DNA from: Chondrus crispus
Lineage: Eukaryota; Rhodophyta; Florideophyceae; Gigartinales; Gigartinaceae
Assembly (NCBI RefSeq): GCF_000350225.1
Contig: NW_005178809.1
Location: 1,004,753-1,068,752 of the forward strand
Direction: 5' to 3'
Length of the DNA stretch: 64,000 bases
The translations under genes were made by a program, and so were the position numbers. Positions 1 through 10,171 of the stretch are shown one piece after another. Positions within the stretch are counted from its first letter, which is position 1, and every line of letters starts with the position of its first letter. The notes under the pieces were generated by a model. That model saw only the letters and a list, made by a program, of their open reading frames with translations. It did not search any database and was not told the DNA's origin.

Positions 1-2837
1 TGTGTGGTCACAGTAGGTGTTTCTGATCCATCAGAGTCGAGGAAGTCAGAAACAGAGAGTGGGTGCTGACCATACTCTAGGAAAAAAGGAGTTTGTTTAG
101 TTGTGTCACTTATGTGATTGTTGTACGAAAACTCGAGTCCTGGTAGGTGTTTACTCCAGTCTCTTTGCGTATAGCTAACAAATCCACGTAGCATTTCTTG
201 CAATGTTCTGAATGCCCTTTCTGATTGTCCGTCAGTTTGAAGATGGAAGGCGGTTGATAAGTTTAACTTGACTCGTAGTAGCTTCATGATTTCCTTCCAT
301 AAAGTGCTTGTGAATCTTGTGTCACGGGCTGATATTATCTTTCTTGGAAGACCGTGATGTTTGTATATCTCGTTGTAGAACAACCCTGCTGTATCTTTGG
401 CAGTATGGTTTGATTCAATTGGAATGAAATGCGTGTGTTTCGAGAGTTTGTCCACAACAAAAAGTATAGCAGTTTTGTTCGTATTCGTCCTCGGGAGATC
501 GAATATGAAGTCCGTAGATATCTGTTCCCATTTCTTTAGTAGTGGCGGAAATGGTCTGAATTTCCCAGTTTGTTCTGGGTTAGGCTTTTGGCTTCTTGCC
601 ACTTTGGGCATGTCTTGATGTATTCGTGTAGTTCTTTGTTCATGCTAGGCCAATAAAAATGTCTCCTGACATATTGTAAGGTCTTTTTGAATCCTCGATG
701 TGCACCAAAGAGAGATTCGTGATTGTCGTGCAACACGATTTCTCTGATCTTTCCTTTCGGAATACAGAGCCTATTCTCAAACTAAAGGCGGTTTTTGTTC
801 TTACTGAACGGAGCAGTTGGGGTTTCAAACGCCTTCTTGAAATCGGGGTGCTTTCTGTACTCTCGTTCAAGGCTTTTGAGAATATTTTCATCCACCTTTA
901 CCGGTGTAAATGCCATCAACTGTTTCACAACACTTGCTGATGTCTGGTGCACTTCCTAGTACTGTCTCGATAATGCATCAGTTACTGTATTCTGCTTTCC
1001 CTTGATGTAATCAATGTGGTAGTCGAACTCTTGCATGAATTCAACCCATCTGGCTTGTTTTCGGGATAAGGTTCGTTGTGAATCCAAGTATTTCAATGGG
1101 TGATGGTCAGTCAGTATCTTAAACTTTGAGCCGTGTAGGTATGGTCTCCAAGTTTGTAAAGAGTACACAATAGCAAGAAGTTCTCTTTCATGTGTACTGT
1201 ATCCTTGTTCTGCTTTATTCAGTTTCCGTGAAGCGTATGCTACTGGGCGGCATCCGGTTTCGTCAGTTTGCGTCAAGACAGCACCAACACCTGTTTGAGA
1301 TGCGTCAGAAGTTACTTCATACCGTAAACTGGGATCTGCATATCGAAGTATGGGAGCCTCTGTTAGTTTGCTCTTCAGTTCTTCAAATGATTTTTTGTGA
1401 TGGCCCCCACTGAAAAGGTGTACCTTTTCTTGTTAGATTAGATAAAGGAGTTGCTATCGTCGCAAAGTCCTTTACAAATCTCCGGTAGTAGTTACAAAGA
1501 CCAAGAAAGCTTTGAATTTGCTTTACATTACCAGGAGCTTCCCATTTTTGAACAGCTTCAATCTTCCTTGGGTTCAATTAAATACCATTCTCACTTATTA
1601 TGTGGCCAAGATACTCAAGATTATGACAAAGGAATTTACACTTTGAAAGCTTTCCGTATAGTTGATGCTCCTTCAATATTTGCAGTATTGTCCTAAGATG
1701 GTTCAGATGATCCTCTTTCGTTTTACTGTAGATAAGGATGTCGTCTAAGTAGACAAGGACAAACTTATCTAAGTGTGGTATGAAAATATTGTTCATGAGT
1801 GTCTGGAAGCATCCTGGAGCCCCTGTTAATCCAAAGGGCGTTACTAGGTATTCGTATTGACCATATCTAGTCCAGAATGCTGTCTTTTGAATATCAGCAT
1901 CCCTCAACCTTATTTGATGATACCCGGATCTTAGATCAATGGTGGAGAAGTATTTCGATCCTCCTACTTGATCCCATACTTCATCGATTCTCGGTAAGGG
2001 TACTTGGTTCTTAATAGTCTGTTTGTTGAGTGCTCGATAATCGATGCACATTCTTAGGCCACCGTCTTTCTTGGGAGTGAACAGGACAGGGCTACCCCAA
2101 GGACTTATACTTGGGCGTATGAATCCATTTTCAAGGGCTTCTTCTAGCTGGTTCTTCATTTCTTCCAGCTCTTTTCTTGAAAGTTTATAGATGGGACCCG
2201 TTTTGGGTCTTGCATCCATTTCTAAGTCTATTCTCATTTCAACGGATCTTTTCGGAGGCAATCCTTTAGGCAGATCCTGCGGGAATACGCATCTGTATTC
2301 TCCCAGGAGTCTGTCTAACTGTTTCATGTAATCGTCCTTTTCACGAGTCTCTATAGTATTTTCTCCTTCCTCTTGAGAAGGTTTCAATACGACATGATAT
2401 ATGGTGCTTTTCTGCTTTTTCGCTAACCTCACGAACTGTTTACTCGTAAGCATGTATGTCAGGCGGGCTTCCCCACGCTTATGAGCCTCTGCGTCCAGAG
2501 TTATTAACTTTTCTTCCTGTTTAAGGAGCATACGGTTCATTTTCCAATCGATTAAAGGGTTGGCTTCGGATAACCACGCTTTGCCTAGGATTAAGTCGTA
2601 AGCAATCCAGTCCACCACGTATGGCCGTACGGTAATGGTAGCTTCCCCAATCCGTATGATAAGGTTCTCGCAACACCGTTCCATAGGAACAAGTGTTCGG
2701 TCCCATAGTTCTGCACTCAGGTTAGTATTCTCCTTTCTCAACTTCAATTTCTCTGCATATGCCTTTGATATTACTATTTCTTCGCACCAACTGTCTACCA
2801 GAATAGTGCGACGGCAATTGTCGGTTGCATCTTGCAC
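1..2837 (-). pseudogene. pol: Pol of gypsy element A: protease, RT, RNase H, integrase; multiple breaks
   Basis: From 2837 leftwards the frame encodes an aspartic protease whose active-site triad reads D-S-W instead of D-S/T-G. It is followed by a Ty3-type RT with [15 protein letters not shown] and the catalytic YLDD. An in-frame TAA at 1578-1580 interrupts between HIISENGI and NPRKIEAVQ. The frame is lost near 1385 and resumes as RNase H at 1276-956 (ILTDHHPLKYL, ALSRQ). The integrase zinc region lies at 736-540 (H-x-G-A-H-R-G, RHFYWPSM, a CPKW half-site). Another frameshift near 560 precedes the integrase core, which runs to base 1 with SARD and QTDGQSER. Function would have been particle maturation, reverse transcription and integration; this copy cannot make an intact Pol. 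Confidence 0.88.
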
Positions 2838-3054
2838 CTCCCCGTTGAATACTAGTAGAGCTTGCCTCTTTGTATTTCTTCTCTTCTTGTACGGTGAGAA
2901 TGTACATACTTTGACCGACTCTTTACCGTTGTTCTCTCTTGAATACTGCTTCTTTTTGTCTTTTTGTTTTTATCATTTTTTTGTGTTTTTGTAGTTTTGT
3001 CTTCGGCTATAGTACATTTATCCGCCAATGTGCCGACTTCATTTAACGGAACAA

Positions 3055-3957
3055 CTAGTTTTTCTTTTGGGTGAACGCGTTAGGTCTAGGCCTCTGATTG
3101 TTGTAGTGGTTTCTGGCTATGCAGTTTTGTTTACCACAGACGAAGCATAACCTATGCTCAATTCTTCGCGATTTTTCTGCTGGGGACAGTTTTGTACTTC
3201 TGCGCGGTTGCATGTTCCCAATTTGCATTGGTGTAGGCGCAGAGGAGAAATTAGGCGTTGATCTTGCGAATCCAAAGTAGTTTTGACCAGTATTGAAGAG
3301 ACTATCAAGTCTGTCCGCAATTTTCATAGCGTCTTGTAATGATTGTGGTTCCGCCCGCTCGACCTCGATTCTTGTGCGGGTCTTAAGTCCCTGGCTGTAG
3401 TGGAATATCTGTTCCGCAGATGTCATACTTGGGATCTGCAAGAGCCATCTTGAGAACTCTCCATTATATTCCCGGACTAAGGTTACCTTGCCCATTTGTT
3501 TTAGATCACTCAACATTTTTCTTGCGGTCAACTCTCTGTTCACAGGTTCAAAATAGTTTAATAGTTCTTTTTGAAACTCATCATATGATGTTATAGCATT
3601 GTCATTTAGGTTTGCTAACTCCCACCATTGTAGTCCTGCACCCGTCATATAGCTTACGGCATAGTTGATTTTTGTATTGTCATCGATTGTATTGCTGTGC
3701 GCTGCAAAAATATTTGCTATACTTTTCAACCAGCTTCGGGCATTTTCACCGTTGAACTTTTCAGGTTGGCCAGTTTTTAACAAAAGGCTATTGCTATTGC
3801 TATTCGTGGTATTTACGTTAGAAATAGATTGGGTGGCGATAGCAACAGCTCGATTTGTCTGAGCTATTTGCTCCTGTAATGACTGATTAGCTTGAGCTAC
3901 TTGCTGGCGGAGAGAGCTGATCTCATTTTGCATTTGGATTATTGAATCTGGCTCCAT
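3055..3957 (-). CDS. gag: Gag of gypsy element A (capsid plus zinc knuckle)
   Basis: A 300-residue open frame starting at an ATG at 3957. The N-terminal third is Gln/Ala-rich and probably coiled coil (EISSLRQQVAQANQSLQEQI). The middle holds a retrotransposon capsid-like helical segment with W-L-K-S-I, Y-M-T-G-A-G-L-Q-W-W and F-Q-K-E-L-L-N-Y-F. A zinc-knuckle-like motif sits at about residues 271-284. Its ligand order is C-x2-C-x4-C-x4-H, with the last two ligands swapped relative to the usual C-x2-C-x4-H-x4-C. Gag would package the element RNA in cytoplasmic particles. The frame is intact although the downstream pol is broken. Family assignment rests on position and motif. Confidence 0.85.
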   Translation of the reverse strand: MEPDSIIQMQNEISSLRQQVAQANQSLQEQIAQTNRAVAIATQSISNVNTTNSNSNSLLLKTGQPEKFNGENARSWLKSIANIFAAHSNTIDDNTKINYAVSYMTGAGLQWWELANLNDNAITSYDEFQKELLNYFEPVNRELTARKMLSDLKQMGKVTLVREYNGEFSRWLLQIPSMTSAEQIFHYSQGLKTRTRIEVERAEPQSLQDAMKIADRLDSLFNTGQNYFGFARSTPNFSSAPTPMQIGNMQPRRSTKLSPAEKSRRIEHRLCFVCGKQNCIARNHYNNQRPRPNAFTQKKN

Positions 3958-4033
3958 AGTGTACAGCAGACAATTTTGAAATTTTCAAACAAGGCAATTT
4001 TTTAATGCAAAATTTCTACTGTAGTCAATACCT

Positions 4034-4666
4034 CTAAATTGAACGTTTGGAGTATTTCTTGAAGTGAACCAAGGTCTTCGATAGTACACCGGGGTTCGTT
4101 CTCCTCGGTTTAGTAACCTTGGTCCAACGTCCAATCACGCCCTTGCTCGATGCCAAGTGTACTAGTCGATGTAGTTCCTTGACACGGCGGCGGTGCTCGT
4201 CTTCAACCTTATGCGCGTTGAACAATAAGGCGTTCCTGTAGTTCGTATGACAAAAATCGCACTTTATTGTAAGGATATTGGAGTGCTCGCCGTTAAGGTT
4301 TTCCACAGGAGGGCCGAATCCACGTCTTAAAATGAGGTGCCTTATATGGGACTAAGACCGGTTGTGCTCCGGCCACAATTGGTTGGACGGCTTGTTAAGT
4401 TGACAAGTGGAGCACTTCTCTCCACTAGGTCCTGCGTTACCCGATGGTAGCTCGAAGGTAGCCCCACCGTCGAGCTCACCCTTTTCCAGAGCAATATTAA
4501 GGAGTAACTCTTTTTCAGCGGGCAGCGGTGTTGCCTTGTTAGCCGAGGTAGATTGGCTCTGAGCTTGAATTTCGCCTTGTTTTTCGACGATAATGGGCTC
4601 CGGCTCGCTATTGATGCTGCCTGTGCCACGTGTGGAATCTGCGCTGTTGGTGTTGATTTCGCACAC
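4034..4666 (-). pseudogene. Two-finger C2H2 zinc-finger gene with one in-frame TAG
   Basis: One frame runs from about 4665 to 4034 and is broken only by TAG at 4352-4354. Reading through it gives two fingers with identical spacing, C-x2-C-x12-H-x5-H. The first is CSTC...H-NRS(stop)S-H and the second is CDFC...H-KVEDE-H. The stop falls between the two histidines of finger 1, so it replaces a former sense codon or is read through. The N-terminal part is Ser/Pro/Glu-rich and the C-terminus is basic (KVTKPRRTNPG). No ATG opens the frame. An upstream ttccag at 4666-4671 could be a splice acceptor, with exon 1 starting at the ATG at 4890, but the phase fits only if a weak donor is used. It could be a host gene or an accessory ORF of element A. 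Confidence 0.55.
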
Positions 4667-4762
4667 TGGAAATTTTTTGGTAAAAAATAGGCTTAGATCG
4701 ATTTGGCGATGCTACCACTTTTAGCGGTGCGCAGGGTTATTAAAATGAACAGAGTGATTTAC

Positions 4763-4890
4763 GTGTGTTGAATGGTTTGCGAACCGGTTCTTAAGTTGGA
4801 CACACTTGGGGTTGCAGGTTGGGTGGCTCTCAGGGTTACGAAGTCGTTGTGCCTGGCCCCTTTTGCTTTCCCCGTCCGAACGCCGCGCAT
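4763..4890 (-). other. Candidate first exon upstream of the zinc-finger frame
   Basis: An ATG at 4890-4888, directly downstream of a TATAAAA-like run, opens a 42-codon frame (MRGVRTGKAKGARHND...). It ends at a GTAAAT donor-like sequence at 4762-4757. Joining it to the acceptor at 4666 puts the zinc-finger frame out of phase by one base. A weaker donor at an ACCG|GTTCG site would restore phase. Speculative. Confidence 0.25.
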
Positions 4891-5355
4891 TTTATAGAAA
4901 TCGTAGCTGAAACCTAGAACAATACAGTACCTGCTACACTACAATTAACTATCCTTTCACTCTACAACTAATCTCCATACAATCGCTTATGTCCTTGCCT
5001 TCAATCTCCCCGACCATCCTCTTTAGTTCTAGTGGATACTGTACTCCTCCTTTGACAATTCTTTTAGGTATTGCATAGAAATTATGTTGTAGTTCTATGC
5101 CATCCTTTTAAAGAATGGAGGAGCCAGTCCATTCGGGAAGAACATGCGCAGTATGTTTATATAAAGTAAAATTACAAAGACATACATACTGTGCTTGTCC
5201 TTCAACCGTTACACAGGGCCATTATTGCGACGTATTCTCCTGAATGCGACTCTGATAGTCTTACATTGAGACAAGGGTACATCTTGTTTACCGAGTATCG
5301 ATCACGGATCTAATTGTGAGATCGATTCTCACAACTGTACGTGTACACTACTGTA
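4891..5355. other. Non-coding stretch; TATA-like site inside an inverted repeat
   Basis: No convincing reading frame. TATATAAAG at about 5157-5166 is flanked by an 8-bp perfect inverted repeat, CAGTATGT (5149-5156) and ACATACTG (5184-5191), with a few more paired bases outside. It could be a promoter or part of an unrecognised LTR. Nothing else stands out. Confidence 0.3.
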
Positions 5356-5360
5356 CCAAC

Positions 5361-5472
5361 TGATGAATCTTAATCCTCATGGGGGTGTCTTTACTCGTGG
5401 TCGCCGTCTCGTGGGTCTAAGTACCGCTGGTGACAGACTGTAATGCTGACAGTCTGTCCTTGCGGTCGGTCA
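5361..5472 (-). repeat. 3' LTR of copia element B
   Basis: 112 bp, TG...CA on the minus strand, 94.6% identical to the 5' LTR by direct comparison. The same 10-bp hairpin lies at 5432-5458. The last pol stop (5417) lies inside this LTR. Confidence 0.95.
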
Positions 5473-8400
5473 CGCGCGCACCTGTCAGCGTTTGATGAAG
5501 AGAGGTGCGGTCCGTCAGTCCCGGGGGACGCTGAGGGTTGCGCGTGAAGGTTGTGCCGGGGTGCGCTTTCGGGTCGGGGCTGCGGGGTTCATGTGTTTGG
5601 ATGATTTTGCAGATTTCTTGGAATCGGATGGGTCCGAGCGCTTTTGTGAGTAGGTCTGCTGGGTTGCCCGCGGATGGGATGTGTTGCGCGGTGATAGCGG
5701 CGCCTTGAATGTGATGTTGCAGGTGGTGGTGCCTGACATCGATGAGCTTCCTTCTGCGCGTGGGAGCGGAATTTTCCGCGACTTGTATGGTCGATTGGTG
5801 GTCGATGAATACTGTCGTGGGGTGCAGTTGTGGGTGCTTCATGTCCCGAAGCAGCTGACGAAGCCATAGCGTCTGCTGGGCGGCGAGCGAGGCTGCTATG
5901 TATTCAGCCTCGCAACTTGACAGGGCTACGACGTCTTGTGGCGCTTATGTCCAGGCTATCGGGGAGTGGCCGATAGTGTGTATGATGCCCGTGAGCGACT
6001 TGCGGCTTTTGGCATTTGCATAGTCTGCGTCACTGTATGTGCGCAGACATATCGGAGCTCGAGCGTGATACGAGATGGCCTTGCTCTTGGTGCCCTTGAG
6101 GTACCGGAGGAGCCATTTGAGCGCGTGCCAATTTGCTTGGCTCGGTTGCTTGCTGTGTCGCGTCAGCTGGTTGGTTGTGTGGTATGCGTCATAGCGAGTG
6201 CTGTCGACGACATACCGGAGGTCTCCTAGAATGGAGCGGTAGTGGGTGGCAAGCGCGGGGGATAGCGGCGCCGTTTGGTTCTCTACGTTCTTGTTTGGCT
6301 TTTGCGGCGCGGGAGTTGTTTTTGGATTGCAATCAGACATGTTGTGTTTTGCAAGTATCGTGCTTATGGTCTGTTCTTGCGAGATGTGGATGCTTCCTTG
6401 TGCGTCGCGTGTTATTTGCCATCCGAGGTACGAATGAGGGAATCCGAGATTTTTGATGTTGTAGTTTTGCTTGAGGGCGGTGAGTAGTTCATCGATGAGT
6501 GCTTGGTTTGAAGCGGTGACGAGGAAGTCGTCCATGCTTACAGCGAACAGCAGTGTGCCCGTGGTGTGTGTTTTGGTGAATAGACATGGATCGCTGTCGC
6601 ATTGCTGATAGCCTTGGGTGATGAGGTGTTTCTGAAGGCCGGCGGTGTAACGGTGGCCGGCGGATCGGCCCCCATATAGGTTGCCTATTAGTTGTCCGGC
6701 TTTGGTGCCGTGCTGGAGGTTGCCGTCGAATCGGGGGAGCTGTCTCACATAGACGGGGAAGCGGGGGTCATGTGTCTCGTGTAGATAGGCGGCCGTGATG
6801 TCCATGTACTGTAGAGGCCATCTGTGTGATGCGGCGACTGCTAGGATTGTGCACACTGACGTTTTCTCTGCCATGAAGGTGGACGTTTGTTTAGGGTCGA
6901 AGTGTTTGCCTGGCTGCATGCGGTCGCCTCGTATGGAACAGCGTGCCTTTCGTTTTGCTATTTTCCCGGTTGGTGTGCGTTTGTATCTGTACGTCATCGT
7001 GAGGGGTATGAGTTTTTCGTGCGGGGGCACGTCTGATGGCGGTATCCATTTTATTGTGGTCTGTTTGTCCAGCATGTCTAATTCAGCGTTGTGTGCGGTC
7101 TCCCATTCTGCCGCGTCCGGGTACTGCCGTGCTGCGTGGGCATGGCGTGGCGCTGGTGCGGTTTTGTCGATGGTTCGTGGTGGTGGTATGTATCGGTGCT
7201 TGTTGTTGCTGTGTGCTTGCGGTTTGGGTCTTGTCAGTTTGGTTTTGGATGCGTGCGTTGACGTGTGTGTGGGGTCCCGGTGTCGTGAGTATGGTTTGAA
7301 GTCGATCCCTCGAATGACCTTGTATCGCGCACTGTTTATCGTGATGGTCATGATGTGCATTCCCGATGTTGGGAATATGTATCGGACGGGTTCGCTGCAA
7401 GCTTAGAGTTTGGTTTTGTGTGCGTGAATTGGTGCCGTTCCGATTTGCCCGAAAGCGAAGATGCGTGTCATGTGCGCTGGTCTGCCGTGCCAGAGGCTCC
7501 ACGGACTTTTTTTGGTGGCACTGTGTCTCATTATGTTGTACTTGAAAACAAAATCGCGTACTGCGTCCTGCCAAAATTGGGGTGGTAGTGACGCGTGATG
7601 GAGTGCTGCTCTGGCACTTGTGAACAGCGTTTTGTTGATTCTTTCGGCAATAGAATTTCTTGTGGCTGGTGGGGGGTGTTGGTTATGTGTTGTATGCCGT
7701 GAGATTGGTATGTGCTTTTTGCGTGCGTCGATGTGAATTCTTTAGCGTTGTCTGTCCTGTACGCTTGGGGGAGTTTGTTTTGTAGGGACAACGTGTGGAA
7801 CAACTGCGGTATTATGGCGTTCACTTCTTGTCTCTTGCGAATGTAGTAGGTGACAAGGTATCTGCTGGCCGTGTCTATGCAGGTGAATATGTGTGCATTG
7901 CCGTGTGTTGACGAGGGTGTGATGGGGCGGCATGTGTCTGAGCTGAGTTGCTCGGCGATTTGTTGTGAGTGGTGTGCGGTTGGGTGCGGCCGAGGAGATT
8001 GTCGAGCGTGCGCACATGAGGAACAGCTGATGGGTGGGGGTGCGCCTTGGAGGCTGGCTGGGAGGTTGGCGATGGTTCCTTCCTGTGCCATGCGTGGAAG
8101 CGCTTTGGGCGGGGCGTGGTTGAGGGCGAGGTGCCACTCGTACGCGGTTGCTGTGGTTTTTGTCAGTTGTTTGGGTGTGTGTGGATTGGGGTCGTGGAAG
8201 TGTTGTATTTTTGGCGATCGGGTTTTGGTAGGTGTGCGATTTGGCAATAGGTGTGCTGATTTTGTCGCTGATTGGGTTGGGGTGGCCTGTGCTGTGGCCG
8301 TTGGTTGCTTGGTCGTCGTGCGGTTGTTGGCTCGTGTTGGCATGGTGGGTGAACTTTTGGCTGTGTGTCGGGTGGTGCTTTTTCGGGGTGACCAAGCATA

Positions 8401-9636
8401 GGCGTGCAGTGATTTATTCCATGGAGCCGTGCCGATAACTTTGTTTTGTCTGTACCTGATGTGTGCCGTATTTCTGTCAAATGTGACCGTGCATTTTAGT
8501 GATGCTAGGACGTGGACAGATACTAGTGTGTATGGAATGTTCGGGCTGTGTGCTGCTTTGAGGCGTAGGGGGTACCCCTTATTGGTATATGTCTGAATGG
8601 TGCCGGCGTGGGTGCATATCGTGGGTTGGTTAGTTGCTGTGAGAGATTTTGTGGGATGGGCGAGGAGCTTCATGTGTGGTAGGGGGCGGGATGTGTGCGT
8701 GGGATGCGCTGCCGAGTCTAGGATGAACGTACCCGCCTCGACTTGGTGGTGGTCGGGTTCGGTGTCGGTGTCGGCCATGTTGAGCTCACTGTAATGCGCG
8801 TCGTCTGGTTCGAGGATGGCTTGTGCCTTGGGGGCGGGTCGCCGACGTGCTGTCTTTTGATTCTGCGGATGTGTTTGGTCTCGACATTCGCTGTCCGCGT
8901 GTTGCGGGTTCCTGACGCCCTTTGAGATGTGATGGCGGCAGGGGTTGGTGTGTTTTGTGGCGGGTCGGCGTATTTGGCGGGGTTGGGGGCGGCGCCCGTG
9001 GGTTGGTAGGTACGCTCGTGGGCTGGTTGCTGCTTGTGGCCAAGGGTTGCTTGGTTGGATGGCTTGAAGGTATGTTTCGATTCGATTGTATTTGTGCACG
9101 AAGTCCTTCACGTCTTTGGGTTGCAGTGACAGGAGCTGGAGTCCGATGTCCACTGTTGTTGGGTTTTGTTTGAGGCCTTCGATCATGTCGTCTACTGTTG
9201 CGCTCTGTTTGGCGATGTCGGGGTAGCGAGCCGCGATCATTTGCGCCCTAATGGTCTCATGGCGTTGGATGTATTCATGGATTGATTGGCCTGGTTCGAT
9301 GTGGCACTGTTCCGCTAGTTGTTTTAGGTACAGGTGGTCACTCGCATTTGTTGTGTCGAGATGAGCTTTGAGCTTCTCGAGGATGTCGTGTGGTGTGGGG
9401 TTTTCGTCTGGCATAAGAAGGAGGTTGATGATGTCCGCTGGTATTGTGGCTAGCATTTTGCCCAAGAGTTTGTGCTTGGCGTGGAGGTAGGATTTTCGTT
9501 CCTGCTCGTCGTCTGGGGTGGGCGGGTTGCCCTCGATATGTTCGATTGCATCTTGTGTGTAGGCTGCGGATTTTATGGCCAGGAGCCATGGTCCATAGTT
9601 GGATCGGTCGAGCTTGGGGATATCCTTAATGTCCAT
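5417..9636 (-). pseudogene. Gag-Pol of copia element B
   Basis: The frame starts at MDIKDIPKLDRSNYGPW (9636) and runs 701 codons through Gag, a protease with D-S-A in place of D-S-G (FILDSAAHPTH) and the integrase zinc region (H-LNH...CSSC). The integrase core has LSSDTCRP and RTDNAKEF. A one-base frameshift near 7652 falls inside the motif that normally reads PQENS-AERIN. Coding continues in another frame with TAA at 7403-7405. RT and RNase H follow from 7360, with YMDITAAYLHE and the catalytic box VSMDD instead of YVDD. A second TAA at 5945-5947 precedes SSCEAEYIAAS and FIDHQSTIQVAENSAPTRRRK. The last stop is at 5417. The polyprotein would have supplied capsid and replication enzymes. Confidence 0.9.
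5485..5534 (-). promoter_or_regulatory. Hairpin around the purine motif and upstream LTR-head copy of element B
   Basis: Perfect 7-bp inverted repeat TCAGCGT (5485-5491) and ACGCTGA (5528-5534) with a 36-nt loop. On the minus strand the loop holds CCCCCGGGAC followed by TGACGGACCGCA, a copy of the LTR start. The real 3' LTR start (TGACCGACCGCA) lies 45 bp further on, at 5472. The same layout occurs in elements C, D, E and the TRIM. Confidence 0.75.
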
Positions 9637-9859
9637 GGTGGTGAGCGTGTGAGATCGTTGTTGTCTGGGAGGAGGGATGTAGAGAAGGGCTGCTGGATGC
9701 AGGAGGTTGGGTGTTGATGAGGATTCGGAAAGGGGGCTGTGGGGGCGGGTTGTGATGCCTGTCTTTCCGGCTGGTCTGTTTGCAGACGCTCGACGGCTGC
9801 GAGTGCGTGTAGCGCGATCCAGTTTGCGTTCAGTTGATGGTGTGTCGTAGTGGTGCGAA

Positions 9860-9872
9860 GCGGGCCATAACC
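9860..9872 (-). promoter_or_regulatory. Primer-binding site of element B (half-tRNA initiator Met)
   Basis: GGTTATGGCCCGC abuts the 5' LTR. GGTTATGG is complementary to the anticodon loop and stem of eukaryotic initiator tRNA-Met (CCAUAACC), the internal priming mode known from Drosophila copia. The ATG inside it opens only 12 codons here. Confidence 0.85.
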
Positions 9873-9984
9873 TGATGAATCGTAATCCTCCTGGGGGTCA
9901 CTTTACTCGTCGTCGCCGTCTCGTGGGTCTAAGTACCGCTGGTGACAGACTGTAATGCTGACAGTCTGTCCTTGCGGTCCGTCA
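9873..9984 (-). repeat. 5' LTR of copia element B
   Basis: 112 bp, starting TGAC and ending TCA on the minus strand. It differs from the 3' LTR at 6 of 112 positions. It contains a perfect 10-bp hairpin GACAGACTGT / ACAGTCTGTC at 9944-9970. Its first 12 nt match the copy of the LTR head at 5517-5506 exactly, while the 3' LTR differs at position 5. Confidence 0.95.
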
Positions 9985-10022
9985 CCAACTTGGAACAGCA
10001 CTACACTTGTCATACCAAGGGT

Positions 10023-10042
10023 ACTGTAACTTAAGTTACAGT
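10023..10042. repeat. 20-bp perfect palindrome
   Basis: ACTGTAACTTAAGTTACAGT equals its own reverse complement. A further half-site (GAAGTTACAGT) follows within 15 bp. It lies between element B and the start of the S1 host repeat. Role unknown. Confidence 0.8.
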
Positions 10043-10171
10043 CACTGAAGTTACAGTCTGAAAAGGTGGTTCAAGGGCGCTTGTCTCGCATTGGGTCACA
10101 AAGCGTGTAATATATTGATCGAAGGCCGTGAACGACACGGGGGGGAAGCACTTGCTGCTGCGCTGCTACGC

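Larger units (their letters stand above)
1..3957 (-). mobile_element. Ty3/gypsy element A, 5' part, degraded, runs off the window edge
   Basis: Minus-strand element with gag at the right and protease, RT, RNase H and integrase following leftwards, which is the Ty3/gypsy domain order. The integrase core reaches base 1, so the 3' end and 3' LTR lie outside the window. No LTR could be defined to the right of gag. The element is AT-richer than the copia elements and the large gypsy F. Several frame breaks mark it as dead. Confidence 0.9.
5361..9984 (-). mobile_element. Copia element B, complete structure, degenerate coding region
   Basis: Bounded by 112-bp LTRs and a 5-bp target duplication CCAAC at 5356-5360 and 9985-9989. 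The element reads right to left: 5' LTR, primer site GGTTATGGCCCGC, gag-protease-integrase-RT-RNase H (copia order), a GGGAC purine motif, a 45-bp spacer and the 3' LTR. The coding region carries a frameshift and two TAA stops. Confidence 0.95.

Noticed and set aside
6795..8401. Plus-strand frames of 183-203 codons rich in Cys, Val and Gly
   Set aside because: They are the reverse of element B pol, which shows clear integrase and RT motifs on the other strand.
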